Part shown: piece after piece, positions 1-8,151 of the stretch
Layout: the number at the start of each line of letters is the position of its first letter
Position numbering within the stretch: position 1 is the first letter of the stretch
Origin: Rhodanobacter denitrificans
Lineage (GTDB): Bacteria > Pseudomonadota > Gammaproteobacteria > Xanthomonadales > Rhodanobacteraceae
Assembly: GCF_003335105.1 (NCBI RefSeq)
Contig: NZ_QFWQ01000005.1
Span: forward strand, 186,001-250,000
Direction: 5' to 3'
DNA: 64,000 nt
Notes under the pieces: generated by a model
The model's database searches: none
The model's input: only the letters and a program-made list of their open reading frames with translations
What the model was told of the DNA's origin: nothing
Made by a program: the position numbers and the translations under genes

Positions 1-1
1 T

Positions 2-946
2 GTGGCGCGCGGGCAGGTGATCGGCGTGCTCGATGCGCTGGCCGCCGGTGACGGCGGGCGGCTGCTCGCCGAGTGCACGCAGATCGCCTCGTACTCGCCC
101 GACTTCGGCGGTGTGCTGGACGACATCGCCAGCGTGCTGCACCGGCTGCAGCTGATCCAGCTGATCCCCGGTTACCGGCCGGAAGAGGATGGCCCCGACG
201 ACAACGCGCTGGCGGCGCTGGCCGGGCGGATCGCGCCGGAAGACGTGCAGCTGTACTACCAGATCGCCACCGCCGGTCGCCGCGACCTGGCGCTGGCGCC
301 GGATGCACGCACCGGTTTCGAGATGGCATTGCTGCGCATGCTGGCGTTCCGTCCCGGCGACGGTGAGCCGGCTGCGCATGCCGAACGGCCGGCCGTGGTC
401 AGTCCGGCGGTGGCACGTCCCGCGCCCGCGGCACCCGCCCGGTCGGCCGCTGGGGAAGAGCACCGGCACGAATCCCCGCCGCCGCGCGCGCCGGCGGTGC
501 CGGCACCGCCGCCAGCCGCCCCGGTGGCGCGTGATGCCCACGGACTGCCGGACTGGGAGGCGCTGATCGAGCGCGCCGGCCTGCGCGGACCGTTCGGCCT
601 GCTGGCGCAGAATGCGGTATTGCGCGAGCGCGACGGGCAGACCCTGGTGCTGGCGCTGCAGCCTGCGCACATGAGCCTGGCGGTCGAGCCGATGGTGAGC
701 CAGATGGAGGAGCGCATCGGCCACGCGCTGGGCGAGCGCATCCGCCTGCGCTTCGTCAACAGCAGCCAGACCGCCGCCGCGCAGACACCGGCGGCGCGCG
801 CCGCGCAGGCGCGCGATGCAGCCCAGGCCGCGGCCGAGCAGGCGATCGAAGGCGATCCGCTGGTGCAGTCGCTGAAGCGCGAATTCGGCGCGCGCGTGGT
901 GCCGCAATCCATCAGACCCTATGACAACGAATCCGGAGCCGTGTGA
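2..946 (+). CDS. dnaX: DNA polymerase III subunit gamma/tau, C-terminal part (5' truncated by window edge)
   Basis: About 314 in-frame residues of the clamp-loader gamma/tau subunit; the ATPase domain with its P-loop lies upstream of the window. The visible part begins in the oligomerisation domain III (segment with IGVLDALAAGDG and the later LQLIQLIPGY). It continues through an Ala/Pro-rich linker (about residues 125-180) into a C-terminal tau-specific domain that in relatives contacts the polymerase alpha subunit and DnaB. The next genes are ybaB and recR, the standard dnaX-ybaB-recR order, and the stop overlaps the ybaB start as TGATG. The gamma frameshift site, if present, would lie upstream, so whether a short gamma form is made cannot be judged. 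Confidence 0.93.
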   Translation: MARGQVIGVLDALAAGDGGRLLAECTQIASYSPDFGGVLDDIASVLHRLQLIQLIPGYRPEEDGPDDNALAALAGRIAPEDVQLYYQIATAGRRDLALAPDARTGFEMALLRMLAFRPGDGEPAAHAERPAVVSPAVARPAPAAPARSAAGEEHRHESPPPRAPAVPAPPPAAPVARDAHGLPDWEALIERAGLRGPFGLLAQNAVLRERDGQTLVLALQPAHMSLAVEPMVSQMEERIGHALGERIRLRFVNSSQTAAAQTPAARAAQARDAAQAAAEQAIEGDPLVQSLKREFGARVVPQSIRPYDNESGAV

Positions 947-1269
947 TGAGAGGACAGATCGGTCAGCTGATGCAGCAGGCGCAGCGCATGCAGGAAGACA
1001 TGAAGCGCGCGCAGGAGGAAATCGCGAAACTCGAAGTCACCGGCAGCGCCGGCGGCGGCCTGGTCAGCGTGGTGATGACCGGTGCGCACGAGGTGCGTCG
1101 CGTGCAGATCGACCGGCAGGCGTTTGCCGACGATCCCGAGATGGCCGAGGACCTGGTCGCCGCCGCGATCAACGACGCGGTGAACAAGGTGGCCCAGGTC
1201 AGCAAGGACAAGCTTGGCGGGGTCACCGCCGGGATGAACCTGCCGGCCGGCTTCAAGATGCCGTTCTGA
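946..1269 (+). CDS. ybaB: YbaB/EbfC family nucleoid-associated protein
   Basis: A 107-residue small DNA-binding protein of the YbaB/EbfC family, which forms dimers that bind DNA as a pincer. The sequence has the family's N-terminal amphipathic helix rich in Gln, Met and Lys (residues 1-30), then GSAGGGLVSVVMTG, and the C-terminal AGMNLPAGFKMPF typical of the family. A GTG at 943 would add one Met. ATG 946 is preferred because it overlaps the dnaX stop by one base (TGATG), implying coupling. It sits between dnaX and recR, the conserved arrangement linking it to replication and recombination. Confidence 0.95.
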   Translation: MRGQIGQLMQQAQRMQEDMKRAQEEIAKLEVTGSAGGGLVSVVMTGAHEVRRVQIDRQAFADDPEMAEDLVAAAINDAVNKVAQVSKDKLGGVTAGMNLPAGFKMPF

Positions 1270-1279
1270 AGGCAGGAGT

Positions 1280-1357
1280 GAGTGAAGAGGAGTGAGGCTG
1301 CCTCAGCCTGCCGCTTCCCGCTTTTCTCTCACTCATCACTCCTCTTCACTCGCTACT
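1280..1357. repeat. Hairpin element directly upstream of recR (copy 1 of a shared element)
   Basis: Perfect 16-bp inverted arms GAGTGAAGAGGAGTGA (1280-1295) and its complement (1336-1351) enclose a 40-nt segment with a smaller GGCTG/CAGCC hairpin (1296-1308). The right arm plus CGCTACT (1336-1357) matches 40735-40756 upstream of rbfA at 21 of 22 positions. The element ends 10 nt before the recR ATG and occupies the place of a Shine-Dalgarno sequence. Confidence 0.8.
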
Positions 1358-1367
1358 TGGCTCATCC

Positions 1368-1970
1368 ATGTCCTCCGGTTCCCCCCTCCTCGCCGAACTG
1401 ATCGAAGCGCTGCGCTGCCTGCCTGGCGTGGGCGGCAAGAGCGCGCAGCGGATGGCCTTCCATCTGCTGGAGCGCGAGCGCGAGCGCGGACTGAAGCTGG
1501 CGGCGTTGATGGAGCAGGCGATGCGGCGCATCGGCCATTGCGAGCGCTGCCGCAACTTCAGCGAGGAACCTCTGTGTGCGCTGTGCGCCAGCGCCAGCCG
1601 CGACCGCCAGGTGCTGTGCGTGGTGGAGTCGCCCACCGACCTGGCGGCGATCGAGCAGGCCACCGGCTACCGCGGCCAGTACTTCGTGCTGATGGGTCGG
1701 CTGTCGCCGCTGGACGGGCTGGGCCCGGAGGAACTCGGGCTGGCGCAACTGGCCCAGCGTCTGGGCGAGGGCGAGATCGAGGAGCTGATCATCGCCACCA
1801 ATCCCACCGTGGAAGGCGAGGCCACCGCGCACTACCTGGCGCAGCTGGCGCGTGCCGGTGGCGTGCGGCCGACCCGGCTGGCGCACGGCGTGCCGCTGGG
1901 CGGCGAGCTGGAGTACGTCGATCGCAGCACGCTGGCGCATGCGTTCGGCGGGCGGCAACTGCTCGATTGA
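1368..1970 (+). CDS. recR: Recombination mediator protein RecR
   Basis: A 200-residue recombination mediator acting with RecF and RecO to load RecA on gapped DNA. Visible features in order: a helix-hairpin-helix around residues 18-28 ([11 protein letters not shown]), a C4 zinc finger with Cys58, Cys61, Cys70 and Cys73, a Toprim domain (about 81-176, starting [11 protein letters not shown]), and the C-terminal [12 protein letters not shown] signature. Length equals the family norm. The ATG has no recognisable Shine-Dalgarno; a pyrimidine-rich hairpin element precedes it. The gene is cotranscribed with or follows dnaX-ybaB. Confidence 0.97.
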   Translation: MSSGSPLLAELIEALRCLPGVGGKSAQRMAFHLLERERERGLKLAALMEQAMRRIGHCERCRNFSEEPLCALCASASRDRQVLCVVESPTDLAAIEQATGYRGQYFVLMGRLSPLDGLGPEELGLAQLAQRLGEGEIEELIIATNPTVEGEATAHYLAQLARAGGVRPTRLAHGVPLGGELEYVDRSTLAHAFGGRQLLD

Positions 1971-1993
1971 GCGATTACCTTCAGGAAACCGAC

Positions 1994-2338
1994 ATGAGCG
2001 ACACGATTTTCAGCAAGATTATCCGCCGCGAGATTCCGGCCGACATCGTCTACGAGGACGACGAGGTGCTGGCGTTCCGCGACCTGAATCCGCAGGCACC
2101 GGTGCACGTGCTGTTCATTCCGAAGCGGCCGCTGGCCACGCTCAACGATGCGGCGGCAGGCGACGCCGCCTTGCTCGGCAAACTGCTGCTGGCCACGGCG
2201 GCATACGCGAAACAGGAGGGTTTTGCCGAGCAGGGTTATCGCACGGTGCTCAATTGCAACGAGGACGGCGGGCAGACCGTGTACCACCTGCACGTGCACC
2301 TGCTGGCCGGTCGACGCATGCACTGGCCGCCGGGCTGA
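1994..2338 (+). CDS. hinT: HIT family purine nucleoside phosphoramidase (HinT-like)
   Basis: A 114-residue histidine-triad hydrolase. The HxHxHxx active-site motif is His98-Leu-His100-Val-His102-Leu-Leu, and the N-terminal TIFSKIIRREIPADIVYED is typical of the HinT branch, which hydrolyses phosphoramidates such as adenosine 5'-monophosphoramidate. It starts 23 bp after recR with an AGGAAACC Shine-Dalgarno-like stretch and is followed by a strong intrinsic terminator. The physiological substrate cannot be deduced from sequence. Confidence 0.92.
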   Translation: MSDTIFSKIIRREIPADIVYEDDEVLAFRDLNPQAPVHVLFIPKRPLATLNDAAAGDAALLGKLLLATAAYAKQEGFAEQGYRTVLNCNEDGGQTVYHLHVHLLAGRRMHWPPG

Positions 2339-2359
2339 GCGCAGTGTCCGCGCCCCCAT

Positions 2360-2392
2360 GCAAGAACGCCGGCGCGAAGCCGGCGTTCTTGC
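2360..2392. terminator. Intrinsic terminator between hinT and the convergent lipoprotein gene
   Basis: Perfect 14-bp stem (2360-2373 with 2379-2392) around a GCGAA loop. The stem has A/T-rich outer ends on both strands, so it can end transcription from both convergent genes. Confidence 0.85.
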
Positions 2393-2398
2393 AGGCGC

Positions 2399-2983
2399 TT
2401 ATTTCTTCGGCGGGGGCGGCGGAGGCGGCTGCACCACGATCACACGGTGCGGGTAATAGCCGTAGTACGGATAGCCGCCCCAGTACGGGCCGAAGCCCGG
2501 TCCCCAGAATGGGTCGTAGAAGCCCGGCGGGTAATTGACGTAGACCGGGCGCTTCGGCCACAGGTAGACCACGTCGGCCTCCACCCGCGGGTAGGCGTAG
2601 TCGAAGTCGCCCACTTTCTGCGACACCGTGCCATGCAGCGTGCCGGTGACGGTCAGCTCGCGGCCGCGGACGAACACTTCCGGATCGTAGAAGCCCTCGC
2701 GGCAGGCGACGAAGCGGCCCTGGTTCTCGCCGGCGTTGCCGGCCTTCGGGCGTGCCTGGCTGTCCAGCGGGCGCGACAGCAGGTAGAAACAGGTCTGCTG
2801 GGGACCCGGTTCGGTCTTGATGATCTCACCGCCCCAGCGCACGCGGGTGCCGCCCGCGCCGCCTTGTTGGGCGCTGGCGGTGGAGACGTCGGCATAGGTG
2901 CCTTCCAGCGGCTTGGGCACCGTCGCGCATCCGGCCAGCAGGGCGAGGGCGGCGGCGAGGGTCAGTGGGCGGTACAGGGACAT
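2399..2983 (-). CDS. Slp family outer-membrane lipoprotein
   Basis: A 194-residue lipoprotein. The signal peptide MSLYRPLTLAAALALLAGC ends in a lipobox with Cys19 as the lipidation site, so it is expected in the outer membrane. The mature part (VRWGGEII, ACREGFYDPEVFVRGRELTVTGTLHG) matches the Slp family (starvation-induced lipoprotein). The last 45 residues are unusual: Tyr/Gly/Pro-rich, ending in a run of seven prolines and two lysines, perhaps a disordered cell-wall-facing tail. The upstream in-frame ATG (3001) was rejected because ATG 2983 follows GGAGAG at good distance and starts the signal peptide. Function of the family is not settled. Confidence 0.88.
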   Translation of the reverse strand: MSLYRPLTLAAALALLAGCATVPKPLEGTYADVSTASAQQGGAGGTRVRWGGEIIKTEPGPQQTCFYLLSRPLDSQARPKAGNAGENQGRFVACREGFYDPEVFVRGRELTVTGTLHGTVSQKVGDFDYAYPRVEADVVYLWPKRPVYVNYPPGFYDPFWGPGFGPYWGGYPYYGYYPHRVIVVQPPPPPPPKK

Positions 2984-3031
2984 GGGGATCTCTCCATACA
3001 TGGGCGACGGCCTGTGCCGTCGTGTCGGCTC

Positions 3032-5014
3032 TTATTTGACCACGTTGACGATGCGGAAATCCCGCACGGCGCGGCGGAATGCGCGCAATGGTTCAGTGGG
3101 CGGTTCGTCGTGGGCATAACGCAGTTCCAGGTAACTCCTCATCAGGCTTGCCAGTTCGTCGCGCTGCCCGGGCAGTGCCCGGGCGGCGCGGCTCAGGTAG
3201 TGCTGCGGGCCTTCCGCCGGGCGGCGCACGATGCCCTTGCGCGCCAGCTTCCGCTCCAGCTCGCGCAGCGCATCGCGCAACGGGGCGCGTGGCTGCCGCC
3301 GCCACAGGGCCCACGCCAGTCCGATCGCGATGAACAGCACCCCGCTGATCGCCAGCAGTACGCCGAGCGTCGCGGTGTCGGCATCGCGGATGCCGAACGG
3401 GGTCAGCAGGCCGCGCTGGCGCAACGCGTCGAAACCGATAACGCCTTTGTCCCACCAGCGGTTGACGACGTCCCAGCGATTGCGCAGGCCCTGCAGCCAG
3501 TCGTTGCGGTACCAGGCCAGCTGGTTGCCGGCGGCGGCCGCAGCGCCCAGCGTAACCCGTTCCGGACGGACTGCACCGGTGGGGTCGACACGCACCCAGC
3601 CGCGCCCGGCCAGCCATACCTCGCTCCAGGCATGGGCGTCGGAATAGCGCACCAGCAGGTAGCTGCCCAGCTTGTTCCAGTAGCCGCCCTGGTAGCCGGT
3701 GACCACCCGCGCCGGGATGCCGGCGGCGCGCATCAGCACGGTGAACGCCGACGAGTAGTGCTCGCAGAAACCCTCGCGGGTGTCGAACAGGAAGTCGTCC
3801 ACCGAGTCGCGGCCCAGCGGCGCCGGCGCCAGCGTGTAGCGGAAGCCGCCGTTGTGGAACAGGGCCAGCGCCGCTTGCACGATCGCCGCGTCGTCGCTGC
3901 CGTAGCGCTGCCGCCATTGCGCGGCGAGGGCGTGCGCGCGCGGATTGAAACCCTCCGGCAGGCGCAGGCCGAGGCGGCGCGAGCGTTCGTCGAGCGAGGG
4001 CTGCAACCGGTAGCGCAGGGCCGAACGCACGGAGTAGCTGAGCGGATCGTTCACCGGCTTGTCGGCCATCACCTCGCGGTCGGTCTGCAGGGTGGCCCGG
4101 GGCGGCGCCTGCAAGGGCACGTCCAGCACCGGCAGCACGCGCTGGTGGGTAGGCTGCAGGCTGATCTGGTACTGGATTGCGCCGGCGGCCTCGACCGGCA
4201 CCGGTTCCTGCGGGCTGGCGTGGCGGGGATCGAAGTAGCGCCAGGCACGGCCGTCGAAGTTCCACATCACGTAGGCGCGGAAATAGCGCTGCTCGGCCGG
4301 CGGTGGCGCACCATCGAAGCTGACCCGCATGGCGGGGTGGTCGTCGGTGAGCAGGTCGGTGAAGTTGCCCGGCGTCATGCTGTCGCTGAGGCCGGTGCGG
4401 GCCTGGTTCGGCGAGGGCGCGCCCCACAGTGGCGAACTCAGCCGCGGCACCAGCAGGAAGGCCAGCAGTGCCAGCGGCAGGGCCGCCGCGGCCAGCGCCA
4501 GCGCCGGCAGCAACGTGCGCGGCAGGCTGGCAGCCGGCAGCTGCCCCGGTTCCAGTGCGCGCAAGGTGGCCAGCGCGGGCAGCAGGCCCAGTGCGACCAC
4601 CACGCTGGCGACCAGGCCCTGGTCGAACAGCAACGCCGCCATCAGGGCGAAGCAGGCGAAGCTGATGCCGACGCGGACATCGCGCGAAGTCTCGGTTTCC
4701 AGCAGTTTCAGCACCAGCAGGCCGACCGCCAGCGCCGCGCCCGGTTCGCGGCCGAAGATGCTGCCGTATTGCACGATCACCGCCAGCGTCAGCAGGGCGA
4801 GCAGCGGCAGCTTCAACCAGCCCGGTACGCGGCCAGCGCGGTGCCGGCGCTGCCACCAGCGCCAGCCGAGGATCAGCGCAAGGGCCACGACCAGCCACCA
4901 CGGCATGTGCGGCGCATGCAGGCCCAGCACCAATGCCATGGTCAGGCCGAGCAGGTCGAACGTGCGGGCGTCGATCGGCCGCTCCGGCGATTTTCCGCGC
5001 GGCGCCGGCGTCAT
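3032..5014 (-). CDS. DUF3488 / transglutaminase-like membrane protein (TgpA family)
   Basis: A 660-residue inner-membrane protein with about five or six N-terminal transmembrane helices (residues 20-190, the DUF3488 region). A periplasmic transglutaminase-like domain follows, with catalytic triad Cys417 (GFCEHYSSAF), His461 (DAHAWSEVW) and Asp477 (RVDPTG), then one more membrane helix and a cytoplasmic DUF4129-like tail. The family includes TgpA of Pseudomonas aeruginosa, essential there for unknown reasons. It overlaps the DUF58 gene by 4 bp (ATGA) and forms an operon with moxR. The ATG at 5014 was chosen for this overlap; the frame stays open upstream. Confidence 0.93.
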   Translation of the reverse strand: MTPAPRGKSPERPIDARTFDLLGLTMALVLGLHAPHMPWWLVVALALILGWRWWQRRHRAGRVPGWLKLPLLALLTLAVIVQYGSIFGREPGAALAVGLLVLKLLETETSRDVRVGISFACFALMAALLFDQGLVASVVVALGLLPALATLRALEPGQLPAASLPRTLLPALALAAAALPLALLAFLLVPRLSSPLWGAPSPNQARTGLSDSMTPGNFTDLLTDDHPAMRVSFDGAPPPAEQRYFRAYVMWNFDGRAWRYFDPRHASPQEPVPVEAAGAIQYQISLQPTHQRVLPVLDVPLQAPPRATLQTDREVMADKPVNDPLSYSVRSALRYRLQPSLDERSRRLGLRLPEGFNPRAHALAAQWRQRYGSDDAAIVQAALALFHNGGFRYTLAPAPLGRDSVDDFLFDTREGFCEHYSSAFTVLMRAAGIPARVVTGYQGGYWNKLGSYLLVRYSDAHAWSEVWLAGRGWVRVDPTGAVRPERVTLGAAAAAGNQLAWYRNDWLQGLRNRWDVVNRWWDKGVIGFDALRQRGLLTPFGIRDADTATLGVLLAISGVLFIAIGLAWALWRRQPRAPLRDALRELERKLARKGIVRRPAEGPQHYLSRAARALPGQRDELASLMRSYLELRYAHDEPPTEPLRAFRRAVRDFRIVNVVK

Positions 5015-5964
5015 GGCAGTTGCGCCAGCGCGTTCATGCAGCGCGCATGGTGCAGCGGGCCGCTGCCGCTGGCGATCTCGTTGCCGGGCAGCCACAGGCT
5101 GTACTGGCTGCGTCGGGCCTGTGCCTCGTTCACCCAGCGCGCCAGGCGGGCGATGCGCGCCTCGTGGTCCAGTCCGCCGAGCAGGCGCCAGTCCAGCTGC
5201 CATTGCGGCCGGCTTTGTGGCTGCTCGAAATCCTTCACCAGCAGGTTGGTGTGGCGGGCGCTGGCTTTCCAGGCAATATGCCGCTGCGGGTCGCCGGAGC
5301 GGTAATCGCGCAGCGCGGCCAGCTCATCGCCACGGTGCAGGCGCATGTGGCTGGCGTCTTCGGCCGGCGCGCGGGGCGGCGGCCCGGCGGTTTCCGGCCG
5401 CGGCCATACCAGCACCGACTGCTCCGGATGCAGCCAGCTCCATGCACGGAACAGCCCCAGTGGCCAGTTGCTCCACACGCGCAGCCGCGGCAGCGGCTGC
5501 CAGCCGCGCTGTGTGGTGAGCAGCGCCAGTTTCACCTCGGTGGTGGCATGGCCATCGAGCGCGAAGGCCGTCGTGCTGCAGCCCAGGTCGACGCGGATGG
5601 CGTTGCGCGGGCGGCTGGAATCGAACGCCAGGGCGAGTTCGAGCGGCTGACCGGCGATCGCGTGGCCGGCGCGGATATGGGCAAGGCGCAGGCCGTCGAG
5701 GCTGCGGAAGGCCACCAGCATGCTGGCCGCGCTGGCCGCGCCGAGCAGGCAGGTGAGCAGCAGGCCGGCGTTGTTCGCGTAGTTCAGCGCACCGACCAGC
5801 ATCACCAGCAGCAGCACGGAAAAGCCGAGGCCGAAGCCGGTGGGCACGATATAGATGCGGCGCCGATGCAGTTCGATCGGCAGGCTCTCCGGGCGACGGT
5901 AGCGGGTGAGCGCGGGCAGCCGGCGCTCGGCCCGTCGCAACAGCCGCTGCAGCAGGCCGCGCAT
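5011..5964 (-). CDS. DUF58 domain-containing membrane protein
   Basis: A 317-residue protein with two transmembrane helices near residues 40-85 and a cytoplasmic DUF58 domain. The domain's RRGDEL-like motif appears here as LHRGDELAALRDYRSGD, followed by HIAWKASAR. DUF58 proteins resemble von Willebrand factor A folds and nearly always accompany MoxR ATPases, as here. The start overlaps the moxR stop by one base. Together with moxR and the transglutaminase gene it makes a three-gene operon whose proposed role is assembly or maturation of an envelope complex. No vWA or BatA-type partners lie next to it. Confidence 0.9.
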   Translation of the reverse strand: MRGLLQRLLRRAERRLPALTRYRRPESLPIELHRRRIYIVPTGFGLGFSVLLLVMLVGALNYANNAGLLLTCLLGAASAASMLVAFRSLDGLRLAHIRAGHAIAGQPLELALAFDSSRPRNAIRVDLGCSTTAFALDGHATTEVKLALLTTQRGWQPLPRLRVWSNWPLGLFRAWSWLHPEQSVLVWPRPETAGPPPRAPAEDASHMRLHRGDELAALRDYRSGDPQRHIAWKASARHTNLLVKDFEQPQSRPQWQLDWRLLGGLDHEARIARLARWVNEAQARRSQYSLWLPGNEIASGSGPLHHARCMNALAQLP

Positions 5965-6911
5965 CAATCCACCGCCACCTCGGCCAGCAGCTGCCGCGCC
6001 AGCGTGTCGCCGTTGGCGCCGCGCACCGGCAGCAGACGATGCGCGGCCAGCGGCACGAACAGCGCCTGGAGGTCCTCCGGCAACACGTGGCCGCGGCCGC
6101 TGAGCAGGGCCCAGGCGCGCGCGGCGCCGAGCAGGGCCAGGCCGGCACGCGGCGACAGGCCCACGCGGATGTCGGCATGCCGGCGGCTGGCGGCGAGCAG
6201 CGCCTGCAGGTAGTCGAGCAGGGCGGTGCTGGCGGTGATTGCCTGCGCCTGCCGCTGCAACGCAAGCAGGGCGCTGCCGTCGAGTTGCGGGACGAGTTGG
6301 GCCAGCAGGTCGCGCCGGTCCGAGCCGGTGAGCAGGGCGCGTTCGGCGGTGGCATCCGGATAGTCCAGCGACAGCCGCAGCATGAAGCGGTCGAGCTGCG
6401 AGTCGGGCAGCGGGAAGGTGCCGTTGAGGTCCAGCGGGTTCTGCGTGGCGACCACAAAGAACGGCTGCGCCAGCGCATGGGTCTGGCCGTCCACGGTGAC
6501 CTGGCTCTCCGCCATCGCCTCCAGCAGCGCGCTCTGCGTCTTCGGGCTGGCGCGGTTGATCTCGTCGGCCAGCAGCAGGCCGGTGAAGATCGGGCCTGGG
6601 TGGAAGCGGAACTGGCCGGTCTCGCGCTCGTACACGCTGACCCCGATGATGTCCGACGGCAGCAGGTCGCTGGTGAACTGCACGCGCTGGAACTCCAGCG
6701 CGAAGGTGGCCGCCAGCGCATGCGCCAGGGTGGTCTTGCCCACGCCGGGCACGTCTTCCAGCAGCAGGTGGCCGCCGGCGATCAGGCAGGCGAAGGCGAG
6801 CTTTACCTGGCGCGGCTTGCCCAGCAGCACGCGGTTGACCTGGGCCATCGCGGCGTCCAGTCGCTGCTGCAGGGGTTCGTCGTGGGGCTGGGTCAACGCT
6901 GACATGGGCAT
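5964..6911 (-). CDS. MoxR family AAA+ ATPase
   Basis: A 315-residue AAA+ chaperone-like ATPase. Walker A is G56-V-G-K-T-T with the family context LLEDVPGVGKTT; Walker B is LLADEINRA; sensor 1 is FFVVATQNPLDLNGTFPLP; and the C-terminal lid contains GLSPRAGLAL. It is the first gene of the moxR-DUF58-TgpA operon. Two starts are possible, ATG at 6911 or 6905; neither has a strong Shine-Dalgarno, and the longer is given. The role as a chaperone for a metal-cofactor or envelope complex is inferred from the family. Confidence 0.94.
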   Translation of the reverse strand: MPMSALTQPHDEPLQQRLDAAMAQVNRVLLGKPRQVKLAFACLIAGGHLLLEDVPGVGKTTLAHALAATFALEFQRVQFTSDLLPSDIIGVSVYERETGQFRFHPGPIFTGLLLADEINRASPKTQSALLEAMAESQVTVDGQTHALAQPFFVVATQNPLDLNGTFPLPDSQLDRFMLRLSLDYPDATAERALLTGSDRRDLLAQLVPQLDGSALLALQRQAQAITASTALLDYLQALLAASRRHADIRVGLSPRAGLALLGAARAWALLSGRGHVLPEDLQALFVPLAAHRLLPVRGANGDTLARQLLAEVAVD

Positions 6912-6956
6912 CCGGGCGTTCGTGTGGCAATGGGTGAAACGCAGTGTAGCCGCGGC

Positions 6957-7553
6957 TCAGGGCAGCTCGATGCCTGCTCCGCGCAGCATTCGCGCCAACG
7001 CGATCAGCGGCAGGCCGATCAGCGCGCTGGGGTCGTGGTTGTCGATCGCCTCGAACAGGCTGATGCCGAGGCCCTCGCACTTGAAGCTGCCGGCGCAGTC
7101 CAGTGGCTGTTCGCGTTCGACGTAGCGGGCGATTTCCGCGGGATCCAGCTCGCGGAAGCGGACCCGGGTGTGATCGATATGGGTGTACCGGCGGCCGTCG
7201 CGGCTGTCGAGCAGGCACAGCGCAGTATGGAAATGCACGTCGCGGCCGGAACTGGCGGCGAGCTGGCTGCGGGCGCGCTCGGCGCTGCCGGGCTTGTCGA
7301 GGACCAGCCCGTCGATCTCGGCGACCTGGTCGGAGCCGATCACCAGCGCATTCCGGTATTCCCGCGCAGCCGCTTCCGCCTTGGCGATCGCCAGGCGCAG
7401 GGCGCGTGCCACGGGCGCCTCGCCCGGCCATGGGGTTTCGTCGGTGCCGGGCGCGATCTGTTCGAAATCGGGGAGCAGCCGGCGCAGCAGTTCGGCTCGG
7501 TAGCGCGAAGTCGACCCCAGCACGACGCGGGGCACGGGAAGGTTTGCCGTCAT
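6957..7553 (-). CDS. maf: Maf family nucleotide pyrophosphatase (YceF-type)
   Basis: A 198-residue Maf-fold protein that hydrolyses nucleoside triphosphates, probably modified ones, in nucleotide-pool sanitation. Visible motifs are LGSTSRYRAELLRRL (substrate loop), GTDET, and IGSDQVAEIDG with the catalytic Asp. Its place, divergent from yceD-rpmF, matches the location of yceF in Escherichia coli; YceF acts on m7GTP, so that specificity is the best guess but is not shown by the sequence. The ATG overlaps the stop of the upstream small gene by 4 bp. Confidence 0.93.
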   Translation of the reverse strand: MTANLPVPRVVLGSTSRYRAELLRRLLPDFEQIAPGTDETPWPGEAPVARALRLAIAKAEAAAREYRNALVIGSDQVAEIDGLVLDKPGSAERARSQLAASSGRDVHFHTALCLLDSRDGRRYTHIDHTRVRFRELDPAEIARYVEREQPLDCAGSFKCEGLGISLFEAIDNHDPSALIGLPLIALARMLRGAGIELP

Positions 7554-8005
7554 GTGTCCGAGTCGCGCCGGATGTGTTCGCGCATCGCGCTGTTCAGGTC
7601 GGTCTGGGCCTGGCTGAGCGCCTGCAGCAACGGTTGCAGGCGATCGCGGGTACCGCGCATCGAGGCGGCGGCCTCGTCCAGCTCGTGCTGGCTGGCGCGC
7701 GGCGAGCGGTCGCGGATCCACAATCGCTGCTGCAGCAGGGCGCGCAGGCCGGCGTCGATCGCGTGCCGTGCATCCTGTTCGCTGGCGGCGGGCAGGTCGG
7801 GATTGAGCGACATCACTGCATGCGCCTGCTGCAGGCCGCTGCGGCAGGTCTTCAGGTCGGTTTCGAGCCGGTCGGCCAGGTCGAGCAGGGTTTGGAGGCT
7901 GCTGCTGCGCCGGGCCTGGCGTCGACGCCAGACCAGGCTGCCGCCGGCCAGGGCAACCAGCAGCACCAGCAACACGGCGGTGCCGAGCGTCAGGTAAAGG
8001 TCCAA
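7550..8005 (-). CDS. Hypothetical single-pass membrane protein with coiled-coil-like domain
   Basis: A 151-residue protein I do not recognise. It starts with a hydrophobic segment (residues 3-25) followed by RRRQARR, so it is probably anchored in the inner membrane with its bulk in the cytoplasm. The rest is helical and Leu/Gln/Asp-rich with heptad-like spacing (40-75 and 110-145). The start codon is TTG at 8005 with no clear Shine-Dalgarno. The only in-frame alternative start would remove the membrane segment. It overlaps maf by 4 bp, so the two are cotranscribed. Lineage-restricted; function unknown. Confidence 0.7.
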   Translation of the reverse strand: MDLYLTLGTAVLLVLLVALAGGSLVWRRRQARRSSSLQTLLDLADRLETDLKTCRSGLQQAHAVMSLNPDLPAASEQDARHAIDAGLRALLQQRLWIRDRSPRASQHELDEAAASMRGTRDRLQPLLQALSQAQTDLNSAMREHIRRDSDT

Positions 8006-8113
8006 GGGCGGTGGCTCGGGCGGAAAGGAAATCCAGTCTGCCGCATCGGGGGCGGATCAGGCAAAATCGGGCGTCCCGCAGGGCGGGCTCCCGGCTGGCG
8101 GCCATCGTGCCAG

Positions 8114-8142
8114 TTGACTTCGGGTGAAGTCGAACCTAACAT
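8114..8142 (+). promoter_or_regulatory. Sigma-70-type promoter of yceD-rpmF
   Basis: TTGACT (8114-8119), 17-bp spacer, TAACAT (8137-8142). The expected start of transcription, about 7 nt after the -10, is at or within 3 nt of the yceD ATG (8152). Confidence 0.65.
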
Positions 8143-8151
8143 TTCGCGATT

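Noticed and set aside
2447-5305. Long plus-strand open frame opposite the transglutaminase-like gene
   Set aside because: Its protein is low-complexity Arg/Gln/Ala/His, with no domain, and mirrors the codon pattern of the well-supported minus-strand genes; a high-GC shadow frame.
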